Positions 8,852 to 17,399 of a stretch of 64,000 nucleotides of DNA are shown here, one piece after another. This stretch comes from Bacillus sp. SLBN-46 (GTDB lineage Bacteria; Bacillota; Bacilli; Bacillales; Cytobacillaceae): the NCBI RefSeq assembly GCF_031453555.1, contig NZ_JAVIZM010000001.1, forward strand, positions 2,735,001-2,799,000. The letters run 5' to 3'. The position numbers and the translations under genes were made by a program. The notes below the pieces were generated by a model. That model was not told the DNA's origin and did not search any database. It worked only from the letters and a program-made list of their open reading frames with translations. The first letter of the stretch is position 1. Each line of letters starts with the position of its first letter.

Positions 8852-9349
8852 CTAACTTGCAGCCCCCCTGATTTTTTTGGCACTGCGGATGACGAGAACG
8901 ATCCCTATTATAATCATAATGATAGAAGTAATATGCCAAACCATGTCGTAGGGTAAGATCGGGACATTATAACGAATTTGGTGAAGTCGCATCAGTTTAT
9001 GTTGTATCGTACCATCATAAAATTGAAACCCTCCAGCACCGAGCAGTACTCCTCCAATCCATCTCATTGGTAACCACGCATTTCTTCGTCGAAAATCAGC
9101 AACCATAAACAGCCCACCCACAGTGGCAAACCAACTAAAAGCATGGAAAAAACCATCTGAAACAAGGCCAATCGATTTTGTTGACTTATCGTAAAAATGG
9201 TGCCAGTGCAACAATTGATGGAAAATAGTTTCGTCAATAAAAGCAACTAATCCAATACCAAATAAAATGCCAGACCAAAGATTACGATTTATGTATAAAG
9301 AGCGGGTCGTTCCATTTGAGTGGCCTTTTTGATATACATTTTCCTCCAT
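8852..9349 (-). CDS. DUF2243 membrane protein
   Basis: This 165-residue protein has about four hydrophobic helices and the DUF2243 signatures GIGLVAFIDETIFHQLLHWHH and GGFQFYDGTIQHKLMRLHQIRY, rich in conserved His. The start is ATG 9349, five bases after TTGGAGGA. It is translationally coupled to ctaG, a frequent pairing in Bacillaceae. A role in oxidase biogenesis or metal handling is only inferred from that pairing. Confidence 0.85.
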   Translation of the reverse strand: MEENVYQKGHSNGTTRSLYINRNLWSGILFGIGLVAFIDETIFHQLLHWHHFYDKSTKSIGLVSDGFFHAFSWFATVGGLFMVADFRRRNAWLPMRWIGGVLLGAGGFQFYDGTIQHKLMRLHQIRYNVPILPYDMVWHITSIIMIIIGIVLVIRSAKKIRGAAS

Positions 9350-9433
9350 ATGATCCTCCAACATTTACTAAATTACTATTATTTTCTCCTAAAGATAATG
9401 AACTAATCACAAATGGGGAAATTTCCAATCATT

Positions 9434-9477
9434 AAAAAGCCATCGTATACTAAAAATGAAACTTAGTATACGACGGC
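9434..9477 (-). terminator. Terminator of the 2-hydroxyacid dehydrogenase gene
   Basis: A 15-base stem pairs GCCATCGTATACTAA with TTAGTATACGACGGC, with one mismatch. On the minus strand it is followed by TTTTT (AAAAA at 9434-9438), placing it just after the minus-strand gene ending at 9492. Confidence 0.85.
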
Positions 9478-9491
9478 ATTATATTGACTTA

Positions 9492-10472
9492 TTATTCCCC
9501 TTTAAACGCTTCAGGATTTACTAAATTCTTAGGTCGTTTTCCTGTTAGGCCAGCCAGTAAATTTTCTACAGCTAAATTAGCCATTTTCAATTCGGTTTCA
9601 AAAGTAGATGACCCGATATGCGGAGTTGTGACAACATTAGGGAATTGAAGAAGTGGATGGTTTTTATTTATGGGTTCCATTCGGTAAACGTCCAATGCTG
9701 CCCCATAAATCTCTTTTTTTCTCAGTGCCTCAATAAGTGCAGATTCATCGACTGTTTTCCCACGGGAACCATTTACAAAAACACAAGAATTCTTCATTAA
9801 TTTAAATTCACGTTCAGCAATTAAATTCTCTGTCTCAGGTGTAAGGGGGGTCATCAAACAAACAAAATCTGATTCCTTTAAGAGTGTGTCAAGGTCACAG
9901 TATGTAGCATCATATTTTTCCTCAGCTTCAATATTACGGCTACGATTATGATACAAAATTTTCATGTCAAATCCCAAATGTCCTCGTTTAGCAATTGTTG
10001 AGCCGATTTTTCCCATTCCAATAATCCCTAATGTTTTATGGTGGACATCAATGGCATATTGTTCTTTTGTTAAATGCCCCGTCCAATGCCCTGCTTTTAC
10101 GAAGTGGTCTAATTCAGCAATTCTTCTTGCAGCTGCTAGGAGAATTCCGAAGATTGCATCAGCTGTTGTTTCTTCTAATACACCAGGTGTATTGGTTCCC
10201 ATTACCCCACGCTTTGTCATCTCATCGAGAGAAAGATTATTAAAACCAGTAGAGTTATTTGAAACAATTTTTAACAGCGGGGCATGTTCTAGTAGTTCCA
10301 TGTCAACAGGAAGGGCTAGACCAACAATACCTTCAGCCTGCTTTAGTGCATCTAAAAAAGCAGAGTCTGTTTTGGGGTTAATTCCGTCGAAATATTCCAC
10401 TTCGAAACAATCATCAAGTTGTTCAAGAGCTTCTGTTAATACAAAGTTATAGGCTATTATTTTTCTTTTCAT
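9492..10472 (-). CDS. D-isomer-specific 2-hydroxyacid dehydrogenase (glyoxylate/hydroxypyruvate reductase-like)
   Basis: This 326-residue NAD(P)-dependent dehydrogenase carries the dinucleotide motif LGIIGMGKIGSTIAKRG. It also has the substrate-domain NNSTGFNN region, the catalytic Arg segment FVNGSRGKTVDE, the Glu region ALDVYRMEP and the final His in VTTPHIGSST. The best fit is glyoxylate/hydroxypyruvate/2-ketogluconate reductases of the GyaR type. It is transcribed away from the TRAP transporter operon, and the 227-base divergent region contains an inverted repeat that could serve either gene. The exact substrate is uncertain. Confidence 0.88.
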   Translation of the reverse strand: MKRKIIAYNFVLTEALEQLDDCFEVEYFDGINPKTDSAFLDALKQAEGIVGLALPVDMELLEHAPLLKIVSNNSTGFNNLSLDEMTKRGVMGTNTPGVLEETTADAIFGILLAAARRIAELDHFVKAGHWTGHLTKEQYAIDVHHKTLGIIGMGKIGSTIAKRGHLGFDMKILYHNRSRNIEAEEKYDATYCDLDTLLKESDFVCLMTPLTPETENLIAEREFKLMKNSCVFVNGSRGKTVDESALIEALRKKEIYGAALDVYRMEPINKNHPLLQFPNVVTTPHIGSSTFETELKMANLAVENLLAGLTGKRPKNLVNPEAFKGE

Positions 10473-10609
10473 CAGTAAGAGAACCCCTGTTCTTATATAT
10501 ATTTAATATTTATAACTTGACATAGAAAGCGGTTTGAGTCAACCGGTCTCATAGAAAGTGATATGAATATTGTGAAAAAAAGCGTGAGTATTCTATAAAT
10601 AGGACTAAA

Positions 10610-10642
10610 GTACCAACTTTGTTATAATTGGCAAGTTTGTAC
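10610..10642 (+). promoter_or_regulatory. TRAP operon promoter -10 flanked by an inverted repeat
   Basis: GTACCAACTT at 10610 and AAGTTTGTAC at 10633 form an inverted repeat with one mismatch pair. It brackets TATAAT at 10623-10628. This is the layout of a repressor operator over a promoter, about 70 bp before the TAXI gene. The regulator is not identifiable here. Confidence 0.55.
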
Positions 10643-10699
10643 ATCTTTTTTAATAAGTATAGATACGAGAAAGTAATTTAATAAAGGGGGAACTTTTAG

Positions 10700-11702
10700 T
10701 TGAAAAAGAATAGGTTTATTCTTACGATGGTCTTTCTTTTAACCATGTCTATGATTCTCGCAGCTTGCGGCAGTAAGGATGAGGGGGGAGAAAAAGAGGG
10801 AACAGGAGGAAAAAAGACAGAGGAAAAGCCAAAATTTATTAGTATTCTTACAGGCGGTACAGGGGGTACGTATTATCCGCTAGGTGGATCGTTTGCAAAA
10901 ATCATTAAGGATGCAACAGGAATTGAAGCAAATGCGGAAACGTCTGGAGCATCTGCGGAAAATATGACAACTCTTAAAAAGGGAGATGGCGAAATTGCAT
11001 TTACCCAAACAGATATTGCTTCATATGCAAATCAAGGGAAGTTGATATTTAAAGATAATAAGGTAGAAAATGTAAAGGCAATTGCTACTCTATACCCTGA
11101 AACGATTCAACTAGTAACAACGAAGAAATCTGGGATTAAATCCGTCGAAGATTTAAAAGGTAAAAAGGTATCCATTGGTGCTCCTGGTTCTGGAACTGCT
11201 GCGAATGCTGAACAAATCCTAGAAGTGTACGGGATGACCTTAAATGATGTAAAGAAACAAGACCTATCCTTTGAAGAATCCACACAAGGAATTCAAGATG
11301 GTACCATTGATGCAGCATTTGTTACAGCAGGTACACCAACAGGTGCTGTCGAAGGACTTTCGGCAACTGAGGATGTAGTAATTGTCCCTATTGAACAGGA
11401 CAAAATTGATGCCCTTATCAAAAAGTATCCTTATTATGTAAAATGATGAAGTGCCTGCGGGTACGTATGGCTTAAAGGATAAGGTAACCACTGTCGCTGT
11501 TCAAGCAATGTTAGTGGTAAGAAGTGATCTATCTGAAAAAGTAGTCTACGATATTACAAAGGCAATCTTCGAAAATCTAGACCAAGTAACACATGCAAAA
11601 GGGAAGTTAATAAAAGTTGAAAATGCGCTTAACGGCGTAGGGATTGATGTTCATCCTGGTGCACAAAAATATTTTGATGAAAAGGGTGTTAAGGCACCTT
11701 AA
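10700..11702 (+). pseudogene. TAXI-family TRAP transporter solute-binding lipoprotein, frameshifted
   Basis: A TTG start at 10700 follows AAAGGGGGAA. The protein begins with a lipoprotein signal peptide ending in ILAACG. The TAXI receptor body then shows TGGTGGTYYPLGG, TSGASAENM, FTQTDIASYA and the GKKVSIGAPGSGTAANAEQIL region. The first frame stops at TGA 11444 just after YPYYVK. Dropping the T at 11444 joins it to the next frame as KDEVPAGTYG and so on to TAA 11702, giving about 333 residues, normal for the family. The receptor would deliver a carboxylate-type substrate to the permease at 12308. Pseudogene status depends on this single base. Confidence 0.85.
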
Positions 11703-11787
11703 TAGTGTTGTTCATCTTTGACCTGTGACCGGCAGCAGTGTTGCTTGCCGGTCTCACTTTCTCCATATTTTAAAAAAAGGAGTGTAT

Positions 11788-12321
11788 ATGAGACGGGAAA
11801 GTTTATTACTAAGTATCACTTTGCTAGCAATTTGCTTTGTTATTGCTATTACTCTCCTAGTGTTTATACCACTAAAGCTAGCGATTGTTTTTCAACCCTC
11901 TCATTCCAATGCCAAGCTAGCTTATATTCCATTAAAGGGTGAATCTGAGTTCCAAATTAAATACACACACTCGATTCATTTAACAGATGTAGTCGAAAGC
12001 TACAAAATTACAACTAATCAGCAAATACAACAATATGAGCTGATGTATGAGGATTTTTCGATCGGTATGCCTTCTAATGCGGAGGAAGGCGAAACATTCG
12101 AACAACTAAATGGAAAATATTACATCAAGAATATGAAACGAGTCTTTCCTTATTTTTATTTACGAATAGGGCAGGTTAGGGCTAATCATCGGGTGATCTT
12201 TCATAAAAAGGAATATCCTTTATCTCGCACCATTAAACCTGGTACCTCTGTGAAAATAGAAATACAAAAGCTATCCATTTTTCAACAATGGAAAGGAGTG
12301 AATATCCTTGAGTCATTATGA
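11788..12321 (+). CDS. DUF1850 protein of TAXI TRAP operon
   Basis: This 177-residue protein has a single N-terminal membrane helix and an extracytoplasmic domain containing FQIKYTHSIHLTDVVESYKI, the hallmark of DUF1850. The family is almost always encoded between a TAXI receptor and a fused TRAP permease, as here, but its role is unknown. The start is ATG 11788 after AAAAAAAGGAG. The 3' end overlaps the permease start by 14 bases, so the two are coupled. Confidence 0.85.
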   Translation: MRRESLLLSITLLAICFVIAITLLVFIPLKLAIVFQPSHSNAKLAYIPLKGESEFQIKYTHSIHLTDVVESYKITTNQQIQQYELMYEDFSIGMPSNAEEGETFEQLNGKYYIKNMKRVFPYFYLRIGQVRANHRVIFHKKEYPLSRTIKPGTSVKIEIQKLSIFQQWKGVNILESL

Positions 12322-14263
12322 TGGAACGCTATCCGACGAAAAACAACAAGAACTTTTAGAAAAATATGACCCGGAAGCTGGAACGAGGAAATTAAAAGGT
12401 GTTTTAGGTTGGATCGTCTTTGCAGGATTATTAGCCTTTTCTTTGTTTCATCTTTATACTGGAATATTTGGAATGTTGACAGCTCAACTTCAACGATCGA
12501 TTCACTTAGGTTTTGCTCTTGCACTCATTTTTTTACTTTTTCCTGCACGAAAAAAAAATAGAGGGAAAGAACATAAAGTAGCTTGGTATGATTTGATTTT
12601 GGCTTGTCTTTCGGTGATTGTTGGTGCCTATTGGCCATTACTGATCGACGAATTGGTCCTAAGAGCTGGTAACTTAACAGATCTGGATTTTTATGTTGGC
12701 TTGTCAGGAATTCTATTAGTTTTAGAAGCCACTCGTCGTGCGGTAGGTCTTCCAATTACCATTATCGCTATCCTCTTTATGGGTTATGCTATTTTTGGCC
12801 AGTACATGCCTGGGTTTATTGCCCATAGAGGGCTTGATTTAAGTCGTTTAGTACAAACAATGTTTTTTACAACTGAAGGTATACTAGGTACTCCACTCGG
12901 TGTGTCCTCGACCTTTATTTTCCTCTTTTTATTGTTTGGATCGTTTTTAGTAAAAACAGGTGTAGGACAATACTTTAATGACCTTGCTATTGCGGTCGCT
13001 GGAAGAAGTATTGGTGGCCCTGCAAAAGTAGCCGTTTTTTCTAGTGCCTTACAAGGAACCATAAGTGGAAGTTCTGTAGCAAATGTTGTGACTTCAGGCT
13101 CCTTCACCATTCCGATGATGAAAAAATTAGGTTATAAAAAGGAGTTTGCTGGTGCTGTAGAAGCTGCCGCATCAACTGGAGGTCAATTGATGCCCCCTAT
13201 TATGGGAGCCGCAGCCTTCCTAATGGTTGAATTTATTGGAGGCGGCATCACTTATTGGGATATTGCTAAAGCTGCTGCTATTCCTGCAGTCCTTTATTTT
13301 AGCGGAATTTGGATCATGACCCATTTTGAAGCCAAACGAATTGGTCTTCGCGGTTTAACGAAGGAAGAGATGCCAAATAGAAAAGAAGTGCTGAAAAAGA
13401 TATATTTATTACTGCCCATTATTGCTATTATCTTATTATTAATGTCTGGGATGAGTGTGATTCGGGCAGCATTATGGGCGATTGTCATCACTGTAGTGGT
13501 AAGTGCCATAAAAAAAGATACTAGAATTGGTTTTAATGGGTTCGTTGGAGCCCTTGTAGATGGAGCTCGCTCGGCGCTAGGGGTAGCAGCTGCTACAGCT
13601 GCAGCTGGAATAATAGTTGGTGTAGTTACAAAAACTGGTTTAGGATTGAAGTTGGCTAATGGTTTATTAGATTTAGCAGGAGGTGCATTACTACCGACGT
13701 TATTCTTAACAATGATTACCGCCATCGTGCTAGGGATGGGTTCACCAACGACAGCCAACTATGTCATAACCTCTACGATTGCAGCGCCGGCAATTATTTT
13801 GTTAGGAATTCCTGATTTATCCGCCCATTTATTTGTATTTTATTTTGGAATTATTGCGGACATTACACCTCCGGTTGCATTAGCCGCTTTTGCAGCGAGT
13901 GCAATTTCAGGTGGGGAGCCATTTCGAACGGGTGTAAATTCTTCAAAACTAGCTATTTCTGCGTTTATTATTCCATATATGTTTGTATTGTCACCTGAAT
14001 TATTAATGATCGATACGACTTGGACTTACTTAATATGGGTAGTCTTTACAGCCTTTTGTGGGATGTTTGCTATTAGTACCGGTGTTATTGGATTCTGGGT
14101 TCGAGAAATGTTTTGGTATGAACGAGTTGTTGCGATTGTTGCAGGTTTATGCCTAATCTACCCGGAAAATATTACTGATATCACGGGACTAGTTGCATTT
14201 GGCGTATTATTTACCTTGCAACTTATGATTAAGAGGAATCGAATGCCGCGTACTGGAATATAG
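12308..14263 (+). CDS. TRAP transporter fused permease (DctQM type, TAXI family)
   Basis: This 651-residue membrane protein begins at TTG 12308, preceded by GGAAAGGAG. A short hydrophilic N-terminus leads into four helices of the small-subunit type. The large DctM-like part follows, with SSVANVVTSGSFTIPMMKK, AAASTGGQLMPPIMGAAAF, the near-C-terminal GMGSPTTANYV, and DITPPVALAAFAAS. These are hallmarks of TAXI-associated 4TM/12TM fusions, which use an ion gradient to import substrates delivered by the TAXI receptor. The substrate is unknown. Confidence 0.93.
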   Translation: MSHYDGTLSDEKQQELLEKYDPEAGTRKLKGVLGWIVFAGLLAFSLFHLYTGIFGMLTAQLQRSIHLGFALALIFLLFPARKKNRGKEHKVAWYDLILACLSVIVGAYWPLLIDELVLRAGNLTDLDFYVGLSGILLVLEATRRAVGLPITIIAILFMGYAIFGQYMPGFIAHRGLDLSRLVQTMFFTTEGILGTPLGVSSTFIFLFLLFGSFLVKTGVGQYFNDLAIAVAGRSIGGPAKVAVFSSALQGTISGSSVANVVTSGSFTIPMMKKLGYKKEFAGAVEAAASTGGQLMPPIMGAAAFLMVEFIGGGITYWDIAKAAAIPAVLYFSGIWIMTHFEAKRIGLRGLTKEEMPNRKEVLKKIYLLLPIIAIILLLMSGMSVIRAALWAIVITVVVSAIKKDTRIGFNGFVGALVDGARSALGVAAATAAAGIIVGVVTKTGLGLKLANGLLDLAGGALLPTLFLTMITAIVLGMGSPTTANYVITSTIAAPAIILLGIPDLSAHLFVFYFGIIADITPPVALAAFAASAISGGEPFRTGVNSSKLAISAFIIPYMFVLSPELLMIDTTWTYLIWVVFTAFCGMFAISTGVIGFWVREMFWYERVVAIVAGLCLIYPENITDITGLVAFGVLFTLQLMIKRNRMPRTGI

Positions 14264-14290
14264 CCAAGCACACTTAATAGATAACTATTG

Positions 14291-14318
14291 GGTCCTCATA
14301 AATGTGAGGACCTTTGTT
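14291..14318 (+). terminator. Terminator of TRAP operon
   Basis: GGTCCTCA pairs perfectly with TGAGGACC around a 6-base loop, followed by TTTGTTT. Confidence 0.75.
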
Positions 14319-14632
14319 TATTAGGACTTTTAACATAACTATAGACTATTAAGCATTCATCATAAGCAGCCATGTCGCAATCCAATATGACTAATTGTGC
14401 AATTTTCGACATTTCCTGTTGGAACCTTTACCAAAGTTTAGTAGAATAGTAGGAAAGACATAGTGGGTAATAGTTTTCTGTTAGAGGAACTTTCTCACTA
14501 TATAAAATACAAGGATAGTTTGCTAAAATAACAATATGTAAACTTGATTTCTACAAAATACATACTAACAAAGTCTATGATGAATTTTTTGAATAATGTG
14601 GCAATGTGGCAGCCGAGTAGGAGGAATTATTA
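14319..14632. promoter_or_regulatory. Upstream region of the ftsZ paralogue with two 0A-box-like sites
   Basis: No gene is visible in this gap. TTCGACA at 14405-14411 is the reverse complement of the Spo0A box TGTCGAA, and TGTCGCA at 14373-14379 differs from it by one base. No convincing sigma-A -35/-10 pair was found. A 7-mer occurs several times by chance in a window this size, so Spo0A control is only a suggestion. Confidence 0.3.
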
Positions 14633-15829
14633 ATGTGGGATTTTAATATGGATATAGATCAGGTAGCTAGAATAAAAGTAATAGGTGTTGGCGGTGGTGG
14701 AAACAATGCCGTTAACCGAATGATTGAGGCAGGAATTCAAGGTGTGGAATTTATAGCAGTTAATACTGACGCACAAGCTCTCAATCTTTCAAAAGCAGAG
14801 ATTAGGATGCAAATTGGTGCTACATTGACAAGAGGATTAGGTGCAGGTGCCAATCCAGAAGTAGGTAGGAAAGCAGTAGAGGAAAGCAGGAGTCAACTGC
14901 AAGAGGTGTTAAAGGGTGCAGATATGGTATTCGTAACTGCCGGTATGGGCGGAGGAACCGGAACAGGTGCGGCACCTGCAATTGCCCAAATTTCCCGTGA
15001 ACTTGGGGCACTAACTATTGGAGTTGTTACACGTCCGTTTGGATTTGAAGGAAAAAAACGTGCAACAAACGCTCAGAGTGGAATCGATTTAATGAGGAAA
15101 GCGGTTGACACTCTTATCATTATTCCAAATGATCGCTTATTACAAATTGTAGATAAAAAAACACCAATGATCCAAGCCTTCCGAGAAGCAGATAATGTTC
15201 TACGCCAAGGTGTACAAGGGATTTCCGATTTGATTGCAGTTCCTGGATTAATCAATCTTGATTTTGCTGACGTAAAAACGATTATGTCTAATCAAGGTAC
15301 AGCTCTAATGGGGATTGGAGTAGCAAAAGGTGAAGGACGAGCAGTAGAAGCGGCCAAAAAGGCGATTTCCAGTCCGTTACTAGAGACTTCAATCAATGGT
15401 GCTCAAGGAATATTAATGAATATTACCGGAGGAACCGATTTAAGTTTGTATGAAGTTCAAGAGGCTGCAGACCTTGTTGCTTCTGCAGCAGACCATGAAT
15501 TAAACATGATTTTCGGTTCAATTATTAATGAAAATTTTAAAAATGAAATCATGATAACGGTGATAGCGACAGGCTTCTCAGATGAACAACCATCTAACAA
15601 AAGTGTGTCATCTGCTTCTTCAAGGGAAGGGAAGTCTAGACCACAGTTTGGAACACTTCAACCTAAACAGGAACCATTTGTACGTGAGGAATCGGTTCTT
15701 GATAACAGTCGACAGTTGAAGGAACAAGAAGAACCGAAAAATGATTATAGTCATCATCAAGTTCATGAGTCAGACGATTCACTCGATATTCCAACATTCT
15801 TACGAAACCGGAATAGAAGGAATAGATAG
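14633..15829 (+). CDS. ftsZ: FtsZ-family cell division GTPase, orphan paralogue
   Basis: This 398-residue tubulin-like GTPase has an intact GTP-binding motif GGGTGTG (residues 106-112), a T7 loop with NLDFADVK, and a variable linker. It ends in the conserved peptide [12 protein letters not shown] that binds FtsA, SepF, EzrA and similar partners. In Bacillaceae the main ftsZ follows ftsA in the dcw cluster. Here the neighbours are a TRAP permease and a DUF4139 gene, and several globular-domain positions differ from the usual sequence. I therefore infer a second copy, but the other copy cannot be seen in this window. AGTAGGAGG precedes ATG 14633. Confidence 0.9.
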   Translation: MWDFNMDIDQVARIKVIGVGGGGNNAVNRMIEAGIQGVEFIAVNTDAQALNLSKAEIRMQIGATLTRGLGAGANPEVGRKAVEESRSQLQEVLKGADMVFVTAGMGGGTGTGAAPAIAQISRELGALTIGVVTRPFGFEGKKRATNAQSGIDLMRKAVDTLIIIPNDRLLQIVDKKTPMIQAFREADNVLRQGVQGISDLIAVPGLINLDFADVKTIMSNQGTALMGIGVAKGEGRAVEAAKKAISSPLLETSINGAQGILMNITGGTDLSLYEVQEAADLVASAADHELNMIFGSIINENFKNEIMITVIATGFSDEQPSNKSVSSASSREGKSRPQFGTLQPKQEPFVREESVLDNSRQLKEQEEPKNDYSHHQVHESDDSLDIPTFLRNRNRRNR

Positions 15830-15877
15830 ATTCCGTTTGGGTTAGTGGCCTATAAACAATTTTAGGAGGTACCACTT

Positions 15878-17191
15878 ATGGTCTACAAATTATCTTCATC
15901 TAATACTCAAAATCTATCACTTACGATTTATAATGACGATTTTGCTGTCGTGAAAGAGACTAGATCTTTTACACCTCAGGAGAATGAGACGGTTGTTCAT
16001 TACCTAGACGTAGCGAAACAGATTGAAACAAATTCAATTATTGTTTCTGGTGTAGAAGTGAAGGAGTTAAATTATGATTATGATTTGGTAGACAAATCCA
16101 AGCTGTTGGAGAAATATATTGATCATATTGTTTTTTTAATAGACTCCCATACAAATGAAAGGTCTGAAGTTCGATTGCTAAGTGTAAGTGGGGGGATCGT
16201 AGTTGAAGATAGTAAGACGAAGGAAATTAAACTGGATCCCCGTGGAGAATTAATTTTACCAAAACTTCCTAATGAGTTAATTGTAAAACCAGCACTTGTA
16301 TGGAAAATCGAGCCTTCTTCTGCTCCTATTATTGATGTATCATACATGACAAAGGGTCTTTTCTGGGAATCAAATTATGTGCTAAATCTTAAAGAGCAAT
16401 CCTTTGACCTTTCAGGATGGGTTGAAATTCAAAATAATTCAGGTACAACTTTTCATAATGCACAGATAAAGGTGCTAGCTGGTGATGTAAACCGGGTGAA
16501 TGAGGATACACGCTATGATGAGGATTTTATTGTATATAATAGCGCTGAATCAATGGAAGATGAATTGAATGAAAAGATTTTTGGTGATTACCATATATAC
16601 ACTTTAAAGGAACCGACCACTTTAAAGGATAATCAGGCAAAACAAATGAAATTTATCCAGGTTAATAATGGAACGTTCAAACGTTATTATGAGATTGATG
16701 ATTATACGAATAATCCAAAGATCATGATTGAGATTAAAAATTCTTCAGCAAATAACATGGGGATACCCCTGCCAAAAGGGAAAATAAAGGTGTACCATGA
16801 GGATTCAGAGGAAAAGGTTACTGAATTTATTGGTGAAGACCGTATTCATCACACTACAAAGGATGAGAAAATTACCTTATATATCGGAAATGCCTTTGAT
16901 ATTGTTTGTGAAAGTAAAATTCTCAAACGGTATAAAATGAAAAACTCTGAATATGTAAAACACGAGTATGTATTAAAAAATCAAAAAGTTGAAAGCGCGC
17001 AGATAAAAATTACACACTACATAAGCGAACGTTTCTGGAAAATTGAAGAATCAACCGACGAATTTAAAGAAATAGATGCTAACCATATAGAGTTTTGGGT
17101 GGAGGTACCTCCAGGTGAGGAGAAGACAATTGGATTCGGAATCACTTATGATCGTGCTCTTTACATGGAAATAAAAAAAACAGAAGATTAA
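15878..17191 (+). CDS. DUF4139 domain protein
   Basis: This 437-residue protein is predicted cytoplasmic, since no signal peptide or membrane helix is seen. Beta-rich segments such as ISVSYMTKGLFWESNYVLNL-like (IDVSYMTKGLFW), SGWVEIQNNSGTTFHNAQIKVLAGDV and IPLPKGKIKVYHED match the DUF4139 C-terminal domain that is often paired with mucoidy-inhibitor proteins. The function is unknown. It starts 48 bp after ftsZ with a TTTAGGAGGT ribosome site, so it could be co-transcribed with ftsZ. Confidence 0.75.
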   Translation: MVYKLSSSNTQNLSLTIYNDDFAVVKETRSFTPQENETVVHYLDVAKQIETNSIIVSGVEVKELNYDYDLVDKSKLLEKYIDHIVFLIDSHTNERSEVRLLSVSGGIVVEDSKTKEIKLDPRGELILPKLPNELIVKPALVWKIEPSSAPIIDVSYMTKGLFWESNYVLNLKEQSFDLSGWVEIQNNSGTTFHNAQIKVLAGDVNRVNEDTRYDEDFIVYNSAESMEDELNEKIFGDYHIYTLKEPTTLKDNQAKQMKFIQVNNGTFKRYYEIDDYTNNPKIMIEIKNSSANNMGIPLPKGKIKVYHEDSEEKVTEFIGEDRIHHTTKDEKITLYIGNAFDIVCESKILKRYKMKNSEYVKHEYVLKNQKVESAQIKITHYISERFWKIEESTDEFKEIDANHIEFWVEVPPGEEKTIGFGITYDRALYMEIKKTED

Positions 17192-17346
17192 TAGAAGTTG
17201 AAAATAATAAAAGTGGGCTCATTTCTTTTATAGAGATGAGCTTTCCTTGTGGGATATCATACATTAGTCATATGGCAGGAAAATTGAACAAAAACCCAAT
17301 CGATTTTTTCGACATTAAGTTGGAATATTCGCAAAATAAATTTTAT

Positions 17347-17365
17347 TGAAAGCGTATGCTATAAT
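17347..17365 (+). promoter_or_regulatory. Extended -10 promoter overlapped by a cre-like site
   Basis: TGAAAGCGTATGCT at 17347-17360 matches 13 of 14 positions of the CcpA cre consensus TGWAARCGYTWNCW. It runs into TGCTATAAT (extended -10; TATAAT 17360-17365), about 35 bp before the proline dehydrogenase start. CcpA binding here would block transcription on preferred carbon sources. A 0A-box-like TTCGACA lies at 17308-17314. Confidence 0.6.
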
Positions 17366-17399
17366 GATGATATAAAAATCACTGCAAGGAGTAATCGCT

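Noticed and set aside
9964..10452. 162-codon frame opposite the 2-hydroxyacid dehydrogenase gene
   Set aside because: Low-complexity antisense translation of a conserved gene, with no ribosome site.
13294..13758. 154-codon frame opposite the TRAP permease gene
   Set aside because: Antisense shadow of a conserved membrane protein gene.
17217..17246. Terminator after the DUF4139 gene
   Set aside because: GCTCAT/ATGAGC forms only a 6-bp stem with a large loop and a short T-tail, too weak to call.
17308..17314. 0A-box TTCGACA before the proline dehydrogenase gene
   Set aside because: A single 7-base match is expected several times by chance in this window, so it is mentioned but not called as a site.
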